This document shows, piece by piece, positions 49,073-58,941 of a stretch of DNA of 64,000 bases. This stretch comes from an uncultured Bacilli bacterium (GTDB lineage: Bacteria > Bacillota_I > Bacilli_A > RF39 > UBA660), in contig CAKPHU010000005.1 of assembly GCA_934162125.1 (NCBI GenBank), positions 65,984 through 129,983 on the forward strand. Direction: 5' to 3'. A program made the translations under genes and the position numbers. Each line of letters starts with the position of its first letter. Position 1 is the stretch's first letter. The notes under the pieces are model-generated. The model was not told the DNA's origin. It ran no database searches and worked only from the letters and a program-made list of their open reading frames with translations.

Positions 49073-51292
49073 ATGAATAGTAAAGAGAAGAAAGAAAATA
49101 ATTATTTTAAATATTTAGATTTTATTAGAGTATTTGCTTGTATTGCAATACTTCTATATCATTTTGGTATATTGAAGGGTGGCTATTTGGCAGTATGTAC
49201 TTTTTTTGTTCTTAGTGGCTTTTTATCTACCAATTCATTATTTAGTAAAGAAAAGATATCTTTAAAGGAATATTATCTTAATAAATTCTTTAGACTTTAT
49301 TTACCATTAATAGTAGTTGTTTTTATTTCTATTGCGGCAACTTTTATTCTTAATAAGACATGGTTTAATTTGAAACCCGAAAGTACTTCGATTATACTGG
49401 GGTATAACAATTATTGGCAATTATCTTCAAATAATGATTATTTTGCAGGAACGCTTAATTCTCCTTTTATTCATTTATGGTATATTGCAATTTTACTTCA
49501 GTTTGATTTGATTTTTCCTTTTATATTTATGCTTTTTAAAAAAATAGGTGATAAATTTAATAAGGTTATTCCAACAATTCTTCTTTCTATTATTACTCTT
49601 GCTAGTACTATTTATTTTTGGATTAGTGGAAATAATAATAGTTTAATGTTTACTTATTATAATACTTTAACAAGAGTATTTTCCTTGTTATTTGGTGTTC
49701 TAATTTGTTTTATTTACCATTACTATGGAGATATGATATTTAAGGAGTTAAAGAAAAATGTTCTTAGTAAAATTATTTTTTATTTATATATTCTAATTTT
49801 AACTGGACTATTTGTTTTTGTTGATTCTAATAGCAGTTTTATGTTTATTAGTATGATTTTAACTACTTTGATTTCTACAAGAATTATCTTATATAGTACT
49901 TTAATTAATAATAATTTACCTATTTTTGATAAAGTGATTAAATCTTTATCTAGTGTTAGTTATGAAGTTTATTTAGTTCAATACCCTATTATTTATTTAT
50001 TTTTAAATTCTTCTATTAATATTTATCTTAAGTATGGGATTATGCTTATTTTAATTATTAGTATATCTTATTTATTACATTTCTGTATTTTTTCTCGTAA
50101 AAGTAAATGTAAGATTATTAGATATATTCTTTGTTTTATTATTTTGATTGCTGCTTCATATGGCGTTTATGTTTACTGTTTAAGTGAAGACTATACTGAT
50201 GAAATGAATGCTTTAAGAGAACAAATGAATAGTAATCAGAAGCTGATGTCTAATCATAAAGAATCTTATTTATCAAATAAGAAAAAAGAAAATGATGATT
50301 GGAATGCTACACTTGAAGAACTTGACAACAATAAAAATAATCTTGGTAATGTTGTTACTAATTTACCGGTTGTTGGTATTGGGGATTCCGTTCTTCTCGG
50401 AGCAATTCCTAATTTATATAATGCTTTTCCTAATGGCTATTTTGATGGAAAAGTTTCTAGAACAGCTTATGAAGCTAATCGTATTTTACTTGATTTAAAG
50501 AACAAAGGTGCTCTTGGTAATCCTATTGTATTTAATCTTGGTACTAATGGAGATTGTCCATATGAGTGTAAGGTGGAGATTTTAAATACTTGTGGTGATA
50601 GAGATATCTTTTGGGTTAATACCGTTAATTATACTTATGTTAATGATAGGCTTGCTAGCTTAGCAAATGAATTTCCTAACTTGCATATTATTGATTGGAA
50701 TTCTATTTCTAAGGGTCATAGTGAGTATTTTGCTTATGATGGTGTACATCTTACTAGTACAGGTAGAGATGTTTTTACCAAAGCTATTTATGATAGTATT
50801 TATAATTTATATCTTGATAGATACAATAAGGAGAAAGATGAAATTATTAATAAACATAATGATGATGTTATGAAAAAAGTTACTTTTTATGGTAATGACC
50901 TTCTTATTAATTTATTTGAAAATATTAAAGATGATTTTAGTGATAGTAATTTTATTACTTTTAACGATGTTTCCTATGATGTTTTAATAAATAATCTTAA
51001 AAAAGATATTAACGATAATAATATTAATCATAAACTTGTTTTTCTTTTTGATAATAGTCTTGAACTAAATACTCTTGAATACGAGAATTTAATTAATCTA
51101 TGTAAGGACTATGATATTTATATTGTTTCTTTAAATAAAGATATTAATTCTAATTCTATTAAGGGTGATAATGTTAAAGTTATTGATTTTTATAAAGAAG
51201 AAAAAACGGTAATGATGCCTGATAACATTCATTTGAATGATAATGGTAATAAGACTTTGGCCTCTATTCTTAAAGATACTGTTTATAATTAG
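49073..51292 (+). CDS. OafA-type acyltransferase with two C-terminal SGNH-like domains
   Basis: 739 residues. Residues 15-370 are an acyltransferase-3 membrane domain (LDFIRVFACIAILLYHFG, AVCTFFVLSGFLSTNSLF) with about ten helices. A coiled linker leads to an SGNH hydrolase domain (about 425-590) with GIGDSVLLGAIPN, FNLGTNGDC and the Asp-His in YDGVHLTSTG. A second SGNH-like fold (about 605-739) follows, with the first block changed to YGNDLL but DNIHLNDNGN kept. These proteins O-acetylate peptidoglycan or surface glycans. Plus-strand single gene with TATAAT at 49052-49057 and terminator at 51334-51359. Confidence 0.9.
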   Translation: MNSKEKKENNYFKYLDFIRVFACIAILLYHFGILKGGYLAVCTFFVLSGFLSTNSLFSKEKISLKEYYLNKFFRLYLPLIVVVFISIAATFILNKTWFNLKPESTSIILGYNNYWQLSSNNDYFAGTLNSPFIHLWYIAILLQFDLIFPFIFMLFKKIGDKFNKVIPTILLSIITLASTIYFWISGNNNSLMFTYYNTLTRVFSLLFGVLICFIYHYYGDMIFKELKKNVLSKIIFYLYILILTGLFVFVDSNSSFMFISMILTTLISTRIILYSTLINNNLPIFDKVIKSLSSVSYEVYLVQYPIIYLFLNSSINIYLKYGIMLILIISISYLLHFCIFSRKSKCKIIRYILCFIILIAASYGVYVYCLSEDYTDEMNALREQMNSNQKLMSNHKESYLSNKKKENDDWNATLEELDNNKNNLGNVVTNLPVVGIGDSVLLGAIPNLYNAFPNGYFDGKVSRTAYEANRILLDLKNKGALGNPIVFNLGTNGDCPYECKVEILNTCGDRDIFWVNTVNYTYVNDRLASLANEFPNLHIIDWNSISKGHSEYFAYDGVHLTSTGRDVFTKAIYDSIYNLYLDRYNKEKDEIINKHNDDVMKKVTFYGNDLLINLFENIKDDFSDSNFITFNDVSYDVLINNLKKDINDNNINHKLVFLFDNSLELNTLEYENLINLCKDYDIYIVSLNKDINSNSIKGDNVKVIDFYKEEKTVMMPDNIHLNDNGNKTLASILKDTVYN

Positions 51293-51333
51293 TTTGCATA
51301 ATTATTGTATTGTTTTTTCGTTCATATAAAAAG

Positions 51334-51359
51334 GAGTGTTAACAAGACTATTAACACTC
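51334..51359. terminator. Terminator between acyltransferase and GNAT genes (convergent)
   Basis: 9-bp stem GAGTGTTAA / TTAACACTC, eight-base loop, T-rich tails on both strands. Confidence 0.82.
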
Positions 51360-51371
51360 TTTTTATTATTA

Positions 51372-51875
51372 TTAAATTTCATATAAATATATATTTTCTT
51401 TGTAACATTCATCAAATATATTCCAGTCTTCTTGTCTTATAAACTTTCCACCTAAATGTTTATAAAACTCATTTGAAGGATTGCCATCTAAACACCCTAT
51501 GATAACTTTATTAAAGCCCTTTTCTCTCAATTTAGAAAAGGCTGCGTTAATTAGAGCTTTTCCATATCCTTTTCCTTTAACAGAAGATAAAAGATATAAT
51601 ATTTGAACCTCTCCACAGTCAGTAAAATCAGTTCTATCTGATTTTTTTATTTTTAGAATTCCAACTACTTTCTCATTTTCTTCTAATACATAATGGTAAT
51701 CGTCTTGTTTAAAATTTTCTTTTTCCTTTTCAATTCTTTCGGCTCTATTAGAAGAAATCTTTTCTAATAATTTATCAGATACTACTCCGCACAAACTATC
51801 ATTCCAGCTTGAAATATTTACATTAACCCAAGCTTCACAGTCCTTTAATTCTTTTTCTCTAATAATATATTCCAT
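51372..51875 (-). CDS. GNAT-family N-acetyltransferase
   Basis: 167 residues. Motif A is VQILYLLSSVKGKGYGKALI (KGKGYG) and motif B GCLDGNPSNEFYKHLGGKF. Substrate unknown. The sequence fits the small Firmicute GNATs that act on unidentified amines. Convergent with the acyltransferase gene. Confidence 0.88.
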   Translation of the reverse strand: MEYIIREKELKDCEAWVNVNISSWNDSLCGVVSDKLLEKISSNRAERIEKEKENFKQDDYHYVLEENEKVVGILKIKKSDRTDFTDCGEVQILYLLSSVKGKGYGKALINAAFSKLREKGFNKVIIGCLDGNPSNEFYKHLGGKFIRQEDWNIFDECYKENIYLYEI

Positions 51876-51954
51876 TATTGTATCTCCTATATCTTTATTT
51901 TTTATGTATGACTTATTTTTTAGATTTTAAATTGTCTTATAAGTAATAATTTCT

Positions 51955-52392
51955 TTATTTTAAATCTTTTTTCATAGGATAAAATCTTAATCCTTTGATA
52001 CATTGTTCTTTGTCTGTATCTACAAATCCTAAATGTTTATAAATTTCATGTGCATATGGAGAAGAATTGACGGTAAAGAATTCATTGTTATTTAAGGATT
52101 CTGCTTTATTATATAACTTTCTTCCTATTCCTTGTTTGTGATATTTTCCATCTACAAAGAATAATGCTATATGCGTGGTGTCTTTAGTCGCAATAACCCC
52201 TAATATTTTGTTGCTTTCATCGTATGCTCCATAAAAGTCTCTTGCTTCAACCCATGAAACATCATCAATTGTTTTTTTAAATTCTTTTATACCTTCTTCG
52301 GTGTAGTCTGGTGCTTCAAACTCCATAAATACTTCCCAAACTAATTTTAGTGCTTCTGGCATTTCTTCTTTTAATATTTTTCTAATTTCCAT
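51955..52392 (-). CDS. GNAT-family N-acetyltransferase
   Basis: 145 residues starting MEIRKILKEEMPEAL, chosen because AGGAGATGATATTA precedes it (a longer frame adds 16 residues). Motif A ALFFVDGKYHKQGIGRKLYN (KQGIGR) and the C-terminal SSPYAHEIYKHLGFVDTD are typical. Substrate unknown. Confidence 0.87.
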   Translation of the reverse strand: MEIRKILKEEMPEALKLVWEVFMEFEAPDYTEEGIKEFKKTIDDVSWVEARDFYGAYDESNKILGVIATKDTTHIALFFVDGKYHKQGIGRKLYNKAESLNNNEFFTVNSSPYAHEIYKHLGFVDTDKEQCIKGLRFYPMKKDLK

Positions 52393-52510
52393 TAATATCA
52401 TCTCCTTTTTTGATTTTAAAATTTTATAGCATTTTCGCATACAATTGATTGGATTAATTATAACACGAAGTTTAAGTGTTCTTATAATAAAGTAGAAGCT
52501 TTTGTAAAAT

Positions 52511-53149
52511 CTAAAAAAGTTTAATGTTTTCTATATTTATTAAATTATTATTATCATCAAACTCTGTTTTAAATAGTTCAGGGCTTTTCCAGTTTCCATC
52601 AAAAATTAATTTATTATTAAAATATATTTCAATTAACTTTGTTTCTTCATTTAATTTTACATCACACCATTTTTTTAACATAGCTGATATGGCAGTTCCA
52701 TGTGATATGACTGCGACTTTTTTACCTTTATTATTATTTAATATTTCTAATAAGGCTTCATTCATTCTTTTAGAAACTTCATTGGTAGATTCGCCATTTG
52801 GAAGTTTATAATCCCAATTTCGGAATTGTTCTTCAAAAAATATTGATGGTAATTCTGATAATTCATTAACGCCAAATTTTCTTTCTCCCAATCTTTCGTC
52901 AACATTTAATGTAATGTTGTTTTTTTCTGCTATATATTTGGCAGTTGACATAGCTCTCACATAATGTGAAGAATATAAAGTTTCTACTTTTGATAAATCA
53001 GGATAATTACTCATTTGCTCTGCGTATTTTTCTCCAGCAACACTTAATGGATTCTTTTCATTTCTTATTTGCTCTATTTCATTGACTTTATATTCTCCTA
53101 AAAGCTTTCTAAATGGTTGAGAGTGCCTTGAAATGTATATAGTAGTCAT
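52511..53149 (-). CDS. Histidine phosphatase-family protein (phosphoglycerate-mutase-like)
   Basis: 212 residues. RHG-type motif is ISRHSQPFRK with the phospho-accepting His; the second His is VAVISHGTAISAML, and SSHYVRAMSTAKYIAEKNN is the substrate loop. The start ATG is preferred over a GTG nine bases upstream that overlaps the AAAGGAAC ribosome-binding site. Substrate unknown; a small-molecule phosphatase is likely. Confidence 0.87.
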   Translation of the reverse strand: MTTIYISRHSQPFRKLLGEYKVNEIEQIRNEKNPLSVAGEKYAEQMSNYPDLSKVETLYSSHYVRAMSTAKYIAEKNNITLNVDERLGERKFGVNELSELPSIFFEEQFRNWDYKLPNGESTNEVSKRMNEALLEILNNNKGKKVAVISHGTAISAMLKKWCDVKLNEETKLIEIYFNNKLIFDGNWKSPELFKTEFDDNNNLINIENIKLF

Positions 53150-53250
53150 TAAAATCACGTTCCTTTCTATTTCATTATATCATGGAGCTATTTATTTTTA
53201 TATTTCATTTGAAGCTTGCCTTATTATATGAAATGCTTTATTTTCAAAAA

Positions 53251-53278
53251 AACAGTAACAACAAAAGTTATTACTGTT
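53251..53278 (-). terminator. Terminator of the 54236-53305 operon
   Basis: 8-bp stem AACAGTAA / TTACTGTT with a 12-base loop (extendable inside), followed by a T-containing tail on the minus strand. Confidence 0.65.
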
Positions 53279-53304
53279 CTTATACTACTTTATTCCTATT
53301 TTTA

Positions 53305-54228
53305 TTATTCCTCATATCTAACTTCACTCATATAATTAAATCCACTTAAAAAATAATCGTATGAATAATCTCTTACTCTATTTTCCATAACATCATTTAT
53401 AGGTATAAGTGTGTAATTTTTTAATATTACATATTTGTATGTAAACGTTAATACTTCATCATAATATTTAGTTAACATATTAATTTTAACTGTTGTGACA
53501 ATCTTTTTGTTTGAGTTAGTGTCAAAATAACTCATTAATTCATAGAAGCCTTTATCTGTCTTTACTATTCTCTCGTTGTAGATTCTAATTACTTTTTCTC
53601 CTTCATAATTACCGCTTATTTTTTCAATGGTTGGATATTTTTCATTGCCATAGTTTTTACTATACAAAATATTATCTTTTACATAAGCATATTTAGACAT
53701 AAAATCATAATCAGTTTTTCTACCAAGAAACTCTTTAGAATACTCCCATTTAAGATAATCACTTAAATTATAATTTGCATTTAAATACATATCATAACTA
53801 TCACTAACTTTATTATCCGTATTATCATCGTGTAGTGTATATATAGTATCATTATAATCGTAAAATTTTATGTCCGCTCCTGAGTTTGGAGTAATATTCA
53901 TAACCTTAATATTCTTATCTATATCATATACTTTTTTATAAATAAATTCTCCATTATCTAATTTTTGTGGATTAAAAATATATATAGAATTATTGGTTAT
54001 AAATGAATATTTACTAAATGAAGTATCTTCAGTTAATATTTCCCCACCCTTTAACTTTTGATACTCTTTATCTGGATGTTTTTTCTTAAGTGCATCCAAT
54101 ATTGAGTTTGCACCTGGTGGAGTATGATCATTTAATTCCTGTTTTCCATTTTTAATAATGACTATAGAAATAATACCTATTAATACGATAGATGCAATAA
54201 TAACATAAATTATTTTTTTATTCTTCAT
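53305..54228 (-). CDS. Membrane-anchored exported protein, hypothetical
   Basis: 307 residues with an N-terminal anchor helix (KIIYVIIASIVLIGIISIVII) and a long exported beta-rich region (DKNIKVMNITPNSGADIKFY, YDNTIYTLHDDNT-like repeats). No lipobox Cys, no recognised domain. The start follows AGGTGTGAT within the end of the upstream gene's region, seven bases after its stop, so the pair are cotranscribed. Function unknown. Confidence 0.6.
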   Translation of the reverse strand: MKNKKIIYVIIASIVLIGIISIVIIKNGKQELNDHTPPGANSILDALKKKHPDKEYQKLKGGEILTEDTSFSKYSFITNNSIYIFNPQKLDNGEFIYKKVYDIDKNIKVMNITPNSGADIKFYDYNDTIYTLHDDNTDNKVSDSYDMYLNANYNLSDYLKWEYSKEFLGRKTDYDFMSKYAYVKDNILYSKNYGNEKYPTIEKISGNYEGEKVIRIYNERIVKTDKGFYELMSYFDTNSNKKIVTTVKINMLTKYYDEVLTFTYKYVILKNYTLIPINDVMENRVRDYSYDYFLSGFNYMSEVRYEE

Positions 54229-54235
54229 ATCACAC

Positions 54236-55297
54236 CTACTTTTCTATATATCCACTTGTTTTTTGTGAATACATATCATCTGTTATAGCTTTATATCTTT
54301 TTCCATCATAATCGTCATTAAAGCCATTATATGCTTTATAAATTTCATTAGTTTCAGTGTCATAAACTCTTTCATAACCAAGTGTTGCATCACTTTGTTT
54401 TTGACTCATGATATCAAAAGATTTGTTTCTCTTATTCCAAGAATCCATTATTCCATCACTTATTTGATTACCTATTGCTCTAATTTGTTGAAAGTTTTTC
54501 ATGACCGCATCTTGTTGTTGATTAAATCCATTTATAAAGCTATCTGTGAAGTTAAGTGAAGAACAAATAGTATTCAATGTATCTTGCCAATCTATAAGTT
54601 CATCTTTTGGTGTAGTAATAAAAATTGTGTCATATACATTTAGATATTGTATATCTATTTGTTTACCTGAAATTATATTTTCATAAACATAGTATGAACC
54701 CACATCATATACATAAGCAGTAAATATGCCTTCACCTTCTTTTCCATTTGCATCTTTAAATGTTGCTCGTAACATATCCCCACCTAAACTGCCTTTTCCT
54801 AAGTTTTCACTTACAGTAAAATCAGTTAATGTTGGAAATGTAAATGTGCTAGTGTTATTTAATGTGCCTAAATCATTGAATATTTTATAAAATCCTTCTG
54901 TGTCTTTAGTTGCTATTACACTGGTTTTTGCAAATATATTATTGGGATAATACTTTTGTTGCCACTTTTTAGCATCTTCTGATTTATTATACCCTTCAGT
55001 TTTCATGTTAAAGAAAAACTGATAAGTTGGATTGTCTGGATTATATACTTTAATTGTATAATGAATGTAATCACCTAATGTATCAACTTTCCATCCTTTT
55101 GGCTTTTTGATGGAAAACTCATTTGTTGAATAGTCTTCAAGCTCTATTTTACTGGCTTCAGACTTTACTATTTTTATTTTTGCATCTGGATTTAAAAATC
55201 CTTTGGTGAGCAAAATAACACCTCCTATAACGCCCAGAATAGCTACTCCAATTACAACAAGATTTTTTTGTGAAATATTTAACTTTCCTATTTTCAT
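54236..55297 (-). CDS. Membrane-anchored exported protein, PsbP/beta-fold-like, hypothetical
   Basis: 353 residues with an N-terminal anchor (NLVVIGVAILGVIGGVILLT). The exported region starts YSTNEFSIKKPKGWKVDTLG, the pattern 'F.i..P.gW.v....' seen in PsbP/Mog1-like beta-sandwich domains, and has long Tyr/Asn-rich strands. The C-terminal 80 residues look helical (FINGFNQQQDAVMKNFQQIR). Not a recognised named family. First gene of a two-gene operon. Confidence 0.55.
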   Translation of the reverse strand: MKIGKLNISQKNLVVIGVAILGVIGGVILLTKGFLNPDAKIKIVKSEASKIELEDYSTNEFSIKKPKGWKVDTLGDYIHYTIKVYNPDNPTYQFFFNMKTEGYNKSEDAKKWQQKYYPNNIFAKTSVIATKDTEGFYKIFNDLGTLNNTSTFTFPTLTDFTVSENLGKGSLGGDMLRATFKDANGKEGEGIFTAYVYDVGSYYVYENIISGKQIDIQYLNVYDTIFITTPKDELIDWQDTLNTICSSLNFTDSFINGFNQQQDAVMKNFQQIRAIGNQISDGIMDSWNKRNKSFDIMSQKQSDATLGYERVYDTETNEIYKAYNGFNDDYDGKRYKAITDDMYSQKTSGYIEK

Positions 55298-55440
55298 AAT
55301 ATCACATTCTCCTCCTTATTTATTATTATAAGTAAAAATGATAAACTCAACAACATTCTTGACTTAAAAAACATTGTTTTTAGTGGAAAGTTTTTTATTA
55401 TTTTAAAATGTAGTATAATAATTATGAGGAATGATGTAAT

Positions 55441-57165
55441 ATGAAGTTTGAAGAATGCTTAAATAAATATTTAAAAGAGTTAGATTGCTCTTCTAAAAAA
55501 CTAGCAAATAAATCCGGATTGTCCGAATCAGTTATAAGCAGATATCGTAATGGTTCAAGAGCACCTCAAAAAGAAAGTAAACAAATAAGTAAATTAACTA
55601 CAGCACTTTTTGATATTGCACAGGAAAGCGGTAAAAATAATTATACTCTTAATAAAATAATAGAGGATTTTAATTCTACATTATCATGTGATAACTTTGA
55701 CTATGTGTCATTTAGTAATAATATAAATACTTTAATAACATCACTTAACATTAACACTCATGAAATGTCAAAATATATCGTATTTGATGCTTCACATATT
55801 TCAAGAATTAGGTATGGTAAATCTAAGCCATCTAATCCAACAGAATTTTCGAACAAAATATGTTCTTATATTTTTAACAGATATAAAAATCCTGATGATA
55901 TAAATAAATTAATGACAATTATTGGATGCAAAAAAAAAGATTTAACGAATAATAACTTTTATAACACTTTATTCACCTGGCTAACAAGTAAAGCAACACC
56001 TGGTAAAAATCAAATTTCTGACTTTTTAAATAATCTCGATTCATTTAACTTAGATGATTATATAAAAGTAATAAAGTTTGATGAATTAAAAGTTCCAAAT
56101 GTGCCTTTTTATAAGGCAAAAACAAGACATTACTATGGACTTGAAGAAATGAAAGAAGGAGAATTGAACTTTTTTAAGGCAACGGTTTTATCTAAATCAA
56201 AAGAAGATATTTTTATGCATAGTTGTATGCCTATGGAAGACATGGCAGAAGACGTTGACTTTGGTAAAAAATGGATGTTTGCAATTGCAATTTGCTTAAA
56301 GAAAGGACATCATTTAAATATTATTCACAATGTAGACAGACCTTTTAATGAGATGATGTTGGGTCTTGAGAGTTGGATTCCAATTTATATGACTGGACAA
56401 ATATCACCATATTATTTAAAAGACTTAAAAGCTGAAGTATATAATCACCTCGATTATGTTTCTGATACTGTTGCATTAACAGGAGAGTGTATTAAAGGCT
56501 TCCACGATAAAGGAATGTACTATTTAACAACTAATAAAACAGAAGTAAAATATTATAAAGAAAAAAGTAATCTACTTCTTAAAAAAGCTAAGCCATTAAT
56601 GGAGATTTATAGAGAAAATAATATGAAAGAATATGAATTGTTTTTAAAAAAAGATAAAAATATACTTTTAGATAGAAAAAGATATCTTTCATCACTACCT
56701 TTATTTACTATTTCAGACAAATTACTAATTAAAATCTTAGATAGAAATAAAATATCAAAAGTTGATATTGAAAAAATAATTAAATATAAAACTGAAGAAT
56801 TAAAATATATGAAGCATATTCTTAAAAACAGTAAAGTAAGTGATTACATTTACGTAATTAAAGAAAACGAATTTAGTGATGATATTCCTTTACTTTGCTT
56901 AAACAATTTATTTTACAACAAGAAAATAAACTATACTTACGAAGAATATATGGAACATTTAGCACTTACTAACAAATATTCAGAAAAAGTAGGCAATTAT
57001 GATATAAATTATACAAATAATAAAACATTTAAAAATATAACTATAACTATTTTAAAAAGCAACTATGTAATTATTTCAAAAAATTCTAATCCAACAATAC
57101 ATTTTGTTATTAAACATCCAAAATTAATTGAATCTATTGAAAATTTCAGCCCTATTGTGATTTAA
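55441..57165 (+). CDS. Large HTH protein of unknown function
   Basis: 574 residues. The N-terminus is an XRE-like HTH (SSKKLANKSGLSESVISRYR, NGSRAPQ). A second similar HTH follows near 105 (EMSKYIVFDASHISRIRYGK). The rest has no domain I can name; AICLKKGHHLNIIHNVDRPF and LESWIPIYMTGQISPYY are segments that I recall from large uncharacterised Firmicute HTH proteins, with no enzymatic motif visible. It may be a regulator with a ligand-sensing or protein-interaction module. Plus strand, TATAAT upstream, alone; followed by a terminator at 57290-57312. Confidence 0.7.
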   Translation: MKFEECLNKYLKELDCSSKKLANKSGLSESVISRYRNGSRAPQKESKQISKLTTALFDIAQESGKNNYTLNKIIEDFNSTLSCDNFDYVSFSNNINTLITSLNINTHEMSKYIVFDASHISRIRYGKSKPSNPTEFSNKICSYIFNRYKNPDDINKLMTIIGCKKKDLTNNNFYNTLFTWLTSKATPGKNQISDFLNNLDSFNLDDYIKVIKFDELKVPNVPFYKAKTRHYYGLEEMKEGELNFFKATVLSKSKEDIFMHSCMPMEDMAEDVDFGKKWMFAIAICLKKGHHLNIIHNVDRPFNEMMLGLESWIPIYMTGQISPYYLKDLKAEVYNHLDYVSDTVALTGECIKGFHDKGMYYLTTNKTEVKYYKEKSNLLLKKAKPLMEIYRENNMKEYELFLKKDKNILLDRKRYLSSLPLFTISDKLLIKILDRNKISKVDIEKIIKYKTEELKYMKHILKNSKVSDYIYVIKENEFSDDIPLLCLNNLFYNKKINYTYEEYMEHLALTNKYSEKVGNYDINYTNNKTFKNITITILKSNYVIISKNSNPTIHFVIKHPKLIESIENFSPIVI

Positions 57166-57289
57166 TATGCAAATTGATATTTTAGTAATCTTTTAGACTT
57201 TTAGAGCACTTTTGCTCATTAATTAAGTTAATTGTGCTTTTTAAATATAGTAATTCAGAGATGCTTAAAATCTGTTTTGAATATAGAAA

Positions 57290-57312
57290 AAAGGAAACCT
57301 ATAGTTTCCTTT
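57290..57312. terminator. Terminator between HTH gene and HD gene (convergent)
   Basis: 9-bp stem AAAGGAAAC / GTTTCCTTT with a five-base loop, flanked by A and T runs on both strands. Confidence 0.8.
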
Positions 57313-57361
57313 TGTGTGTATGATTTCATAAATTATTTAGTTTTTCTATAATATATAAGTT

Positions 57362-57934
57362 TTAATATCTTAATACGTCTTTTGCGGAATCGTATTGTCT
57401 TTTAACAAGTACTTTTCCTTTTGAAGACATTTTATTATAACTTCTATCAAGCTTATCCATAACAAATTTGCTTCCATCATCAATTGATAGTTTTTTCTCT
57501 CTATAAACCATGCTTAATAATGAAGGAATACTATAAAAGTGTGCCATTGCATCTGAATCAGCTATACATATTTCTTCTGGTGTTGTTTTTTCTGCTAATC
57601 TACTTCCACGATGATTTAAAATACATTTTTTAATTAGTGCAATTTTATCTTCTGGATATTCTTCTTTTAATAAAAGTTCTTCTGCTATTTGGGCACCTAT
57701 TATATGATGATCCTCTGTATAGCTTACATCAGTAACACTTGCTATATCATGAAAAAGTGCTGCTAAAGATACTATTTCTACACTGGCTTCATATTCATTT
57801 GCATATTTTTTAGCAAGTTTATATACAATTTTTATATGGTGATCCCAAGCACCTATCCCATAGGCATTCGTTGGAAGTTCACATCTGTGTTTTACTTCAT
57901 TATATATTATTTCTTCTGTTGTCAAGTAAATCAC
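57362..57934 (-). CDS. HD-domain phosphohydrolase
   Basis: 190 residues. HD metal-binding pattern: His in AWDHHIKIVYKLAKKY, His-Asp in LAALFHDIASVTD, His-His in YTEDHHIIGAQIAEELL, Asp in CIADSDAMAHF. Such proteins hydrolyse nucleotides or phosphodiesters; the exact substrate is unknown. It overlaps nothing and follows the S51 peptidase gene by one base. Confidence 0.87.
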   Translation of the reverse strand: MIYLTTEEIIYNEVKHRCELPTNAYGIGAWDHHIKIVYKLAKKYANEYEASVEIVSLAALFHDIASVTDVSYTEDHHIIGAQIAEELLLKEEYPEDKIALIKKCILNHRGSRLAEKTTPEEICIADSDAMAHFYSIPSLLSMVYREKKLSIDDGSKFVMDKLDRSYNKMSSKGKVLVKRQYDSAKDVLRY

Positions 57935-57935
57935 C

Positions 57936-58682
57936 TCATTGTTGTCTACTATTATAACATAACTTTTTTATATTAGCATTTTCTTTTAAGTCTATTTCTT
58001 GTAATTCTCCATTTTTAAAGAAATAAAATGGTCTATTACCTAGTACTTCTAATTCATCATCATTAACAAAAATAGCATCTTCTTCTGGTATAGCTATAAC
58101 GTTACTATTTACCACAGAAAATTCTTTTATTGCGTTAGTAAAAGTGTTTATTCTATTAAGATTTTCTTCTTCTGATAATTTTGATTTTTTATTTGTATAG
58201 TGGGGAAATATTGATATACCTTTCATTACATCAAACCCTTTAGTATCATCTAGCTTTACATCATTAGGATCCATTGTAGAAATTATATTAATATCATATC
58301 CAAATATAACAGCTCCGGCACTTCCGCCTATAACTATTCCTCCGTTATTTATGAATTTTTCAATTTTTTCAAAAGCACCACTATCTTTAATTCCTTTTAA
58401 TAGCTTGTACGTATTTCCGCCGCCTATAAATAATGCACAATATTTACTATAGTCTTTTTCAGCTAATTCTTCAAAACTTCTAACCATATCTATTCCGACT
58501 AATTGGACTTGAGCTAATTCTCCACATATCCATTCGTAACAACTATCATATGAATGATCACTTTCATCCATAGCTAATGGAATATATAATAGTGGTTTAC
58601 TATGGTCTATAATTTCATTTAACTTTTTATTTGCAAAATGATTTTGTTCTCCAGATCCTCCACCACATAATATTAATTTCAT
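57936..58682 (-). CDS. Peptidase S51-family protein (dipeptidase E-like / class I GAT fold)
   Basis: 248 residues. GGGSGEQNHFANKKLNEIID opens the class I glutamine-amidotransferase-like fold; FIGGGNTYKLLKGIKDSG and the nucleophile elbow VIGGSAGAVIFGYDI (Ser) are S51 hallmarks. Could be an alpha-aspartyl dipeptidase or cyanophycinase-like enzyme. It heads a two-gene unit with the HD hydrolase. Confidence 0.85.
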   Translation of the reverse strand: MKLILCGGGSGEQNHFANKKLNEIIDHSKPLLYIPLAMDESDHSYDSCYEWICGELAQVQLVGIDMVRSFEELAEKDYSKYCALFIGGGNTYKLLKGIKDSGAFEKIEKFINNGGIVIGGSAGAVIFGYDINIISTMDPNDVKLDDTKGFDVMKGISIFPHYTNKKSKLSEEENLNRINTFTNAIKEFSVVNSNVIAIPEEDAIFVNDDELEVLGNRPFYFFKNGELQEIDLKENANIKKLCYNSRQQ

Positions 58683-58790
58683 TCTATCAACTCCTATATA
58701 AATTATACCATAAACATTTAGTATTAATTTTGGCTATTAACACTTATTATAATGTTCTTTTCCTCTTTTTATAAACTTTATATCAAAAAA

Positions 58791-58932
58791 AGAATGCTAA
58801 CAAAAACTGTTAGCATTCATACTACTAATTATTATTTTTTTCCAGTTATTCCATAATATCTTCTGATTAATTTGATACCTTTTTCAGTAGTGTTTTGTTC
58901 AACATATTTTTCAAATATTTCTTTTTGATAAA
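58791..58932. repeat. Direct repeat copy A: 3' end of the methyltransferase gene plus terminator
   Basis: About 142 bp, roughly 90% identical to 60135-60276. Contains the stem-loop GAATGCTAAC / GTTAGCATTC (58792-58818) and the last 30 or so codons of the methyltransferase. The two copies flank the RhuM gene. Confidence 0.9.
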
Positions 58933-58935
58933 ATG
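58832..58935 (-). pseudogene. 3' remnant of a methyltransferase gene
   Basis: Reads FYQKEIFEKYVEQNTTEKGI then KLIRRYYGITGKK and a stop, almost the same as the end of the intact methyltransferase at 60176 (ETFEKYVEQNTTEKG... GIIGRK). Nothing of the rest of the gene remains; the RhuM gene takes its place upstream. Confidence 0.85.
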
Positions 58936-58941
58936 TATAAT

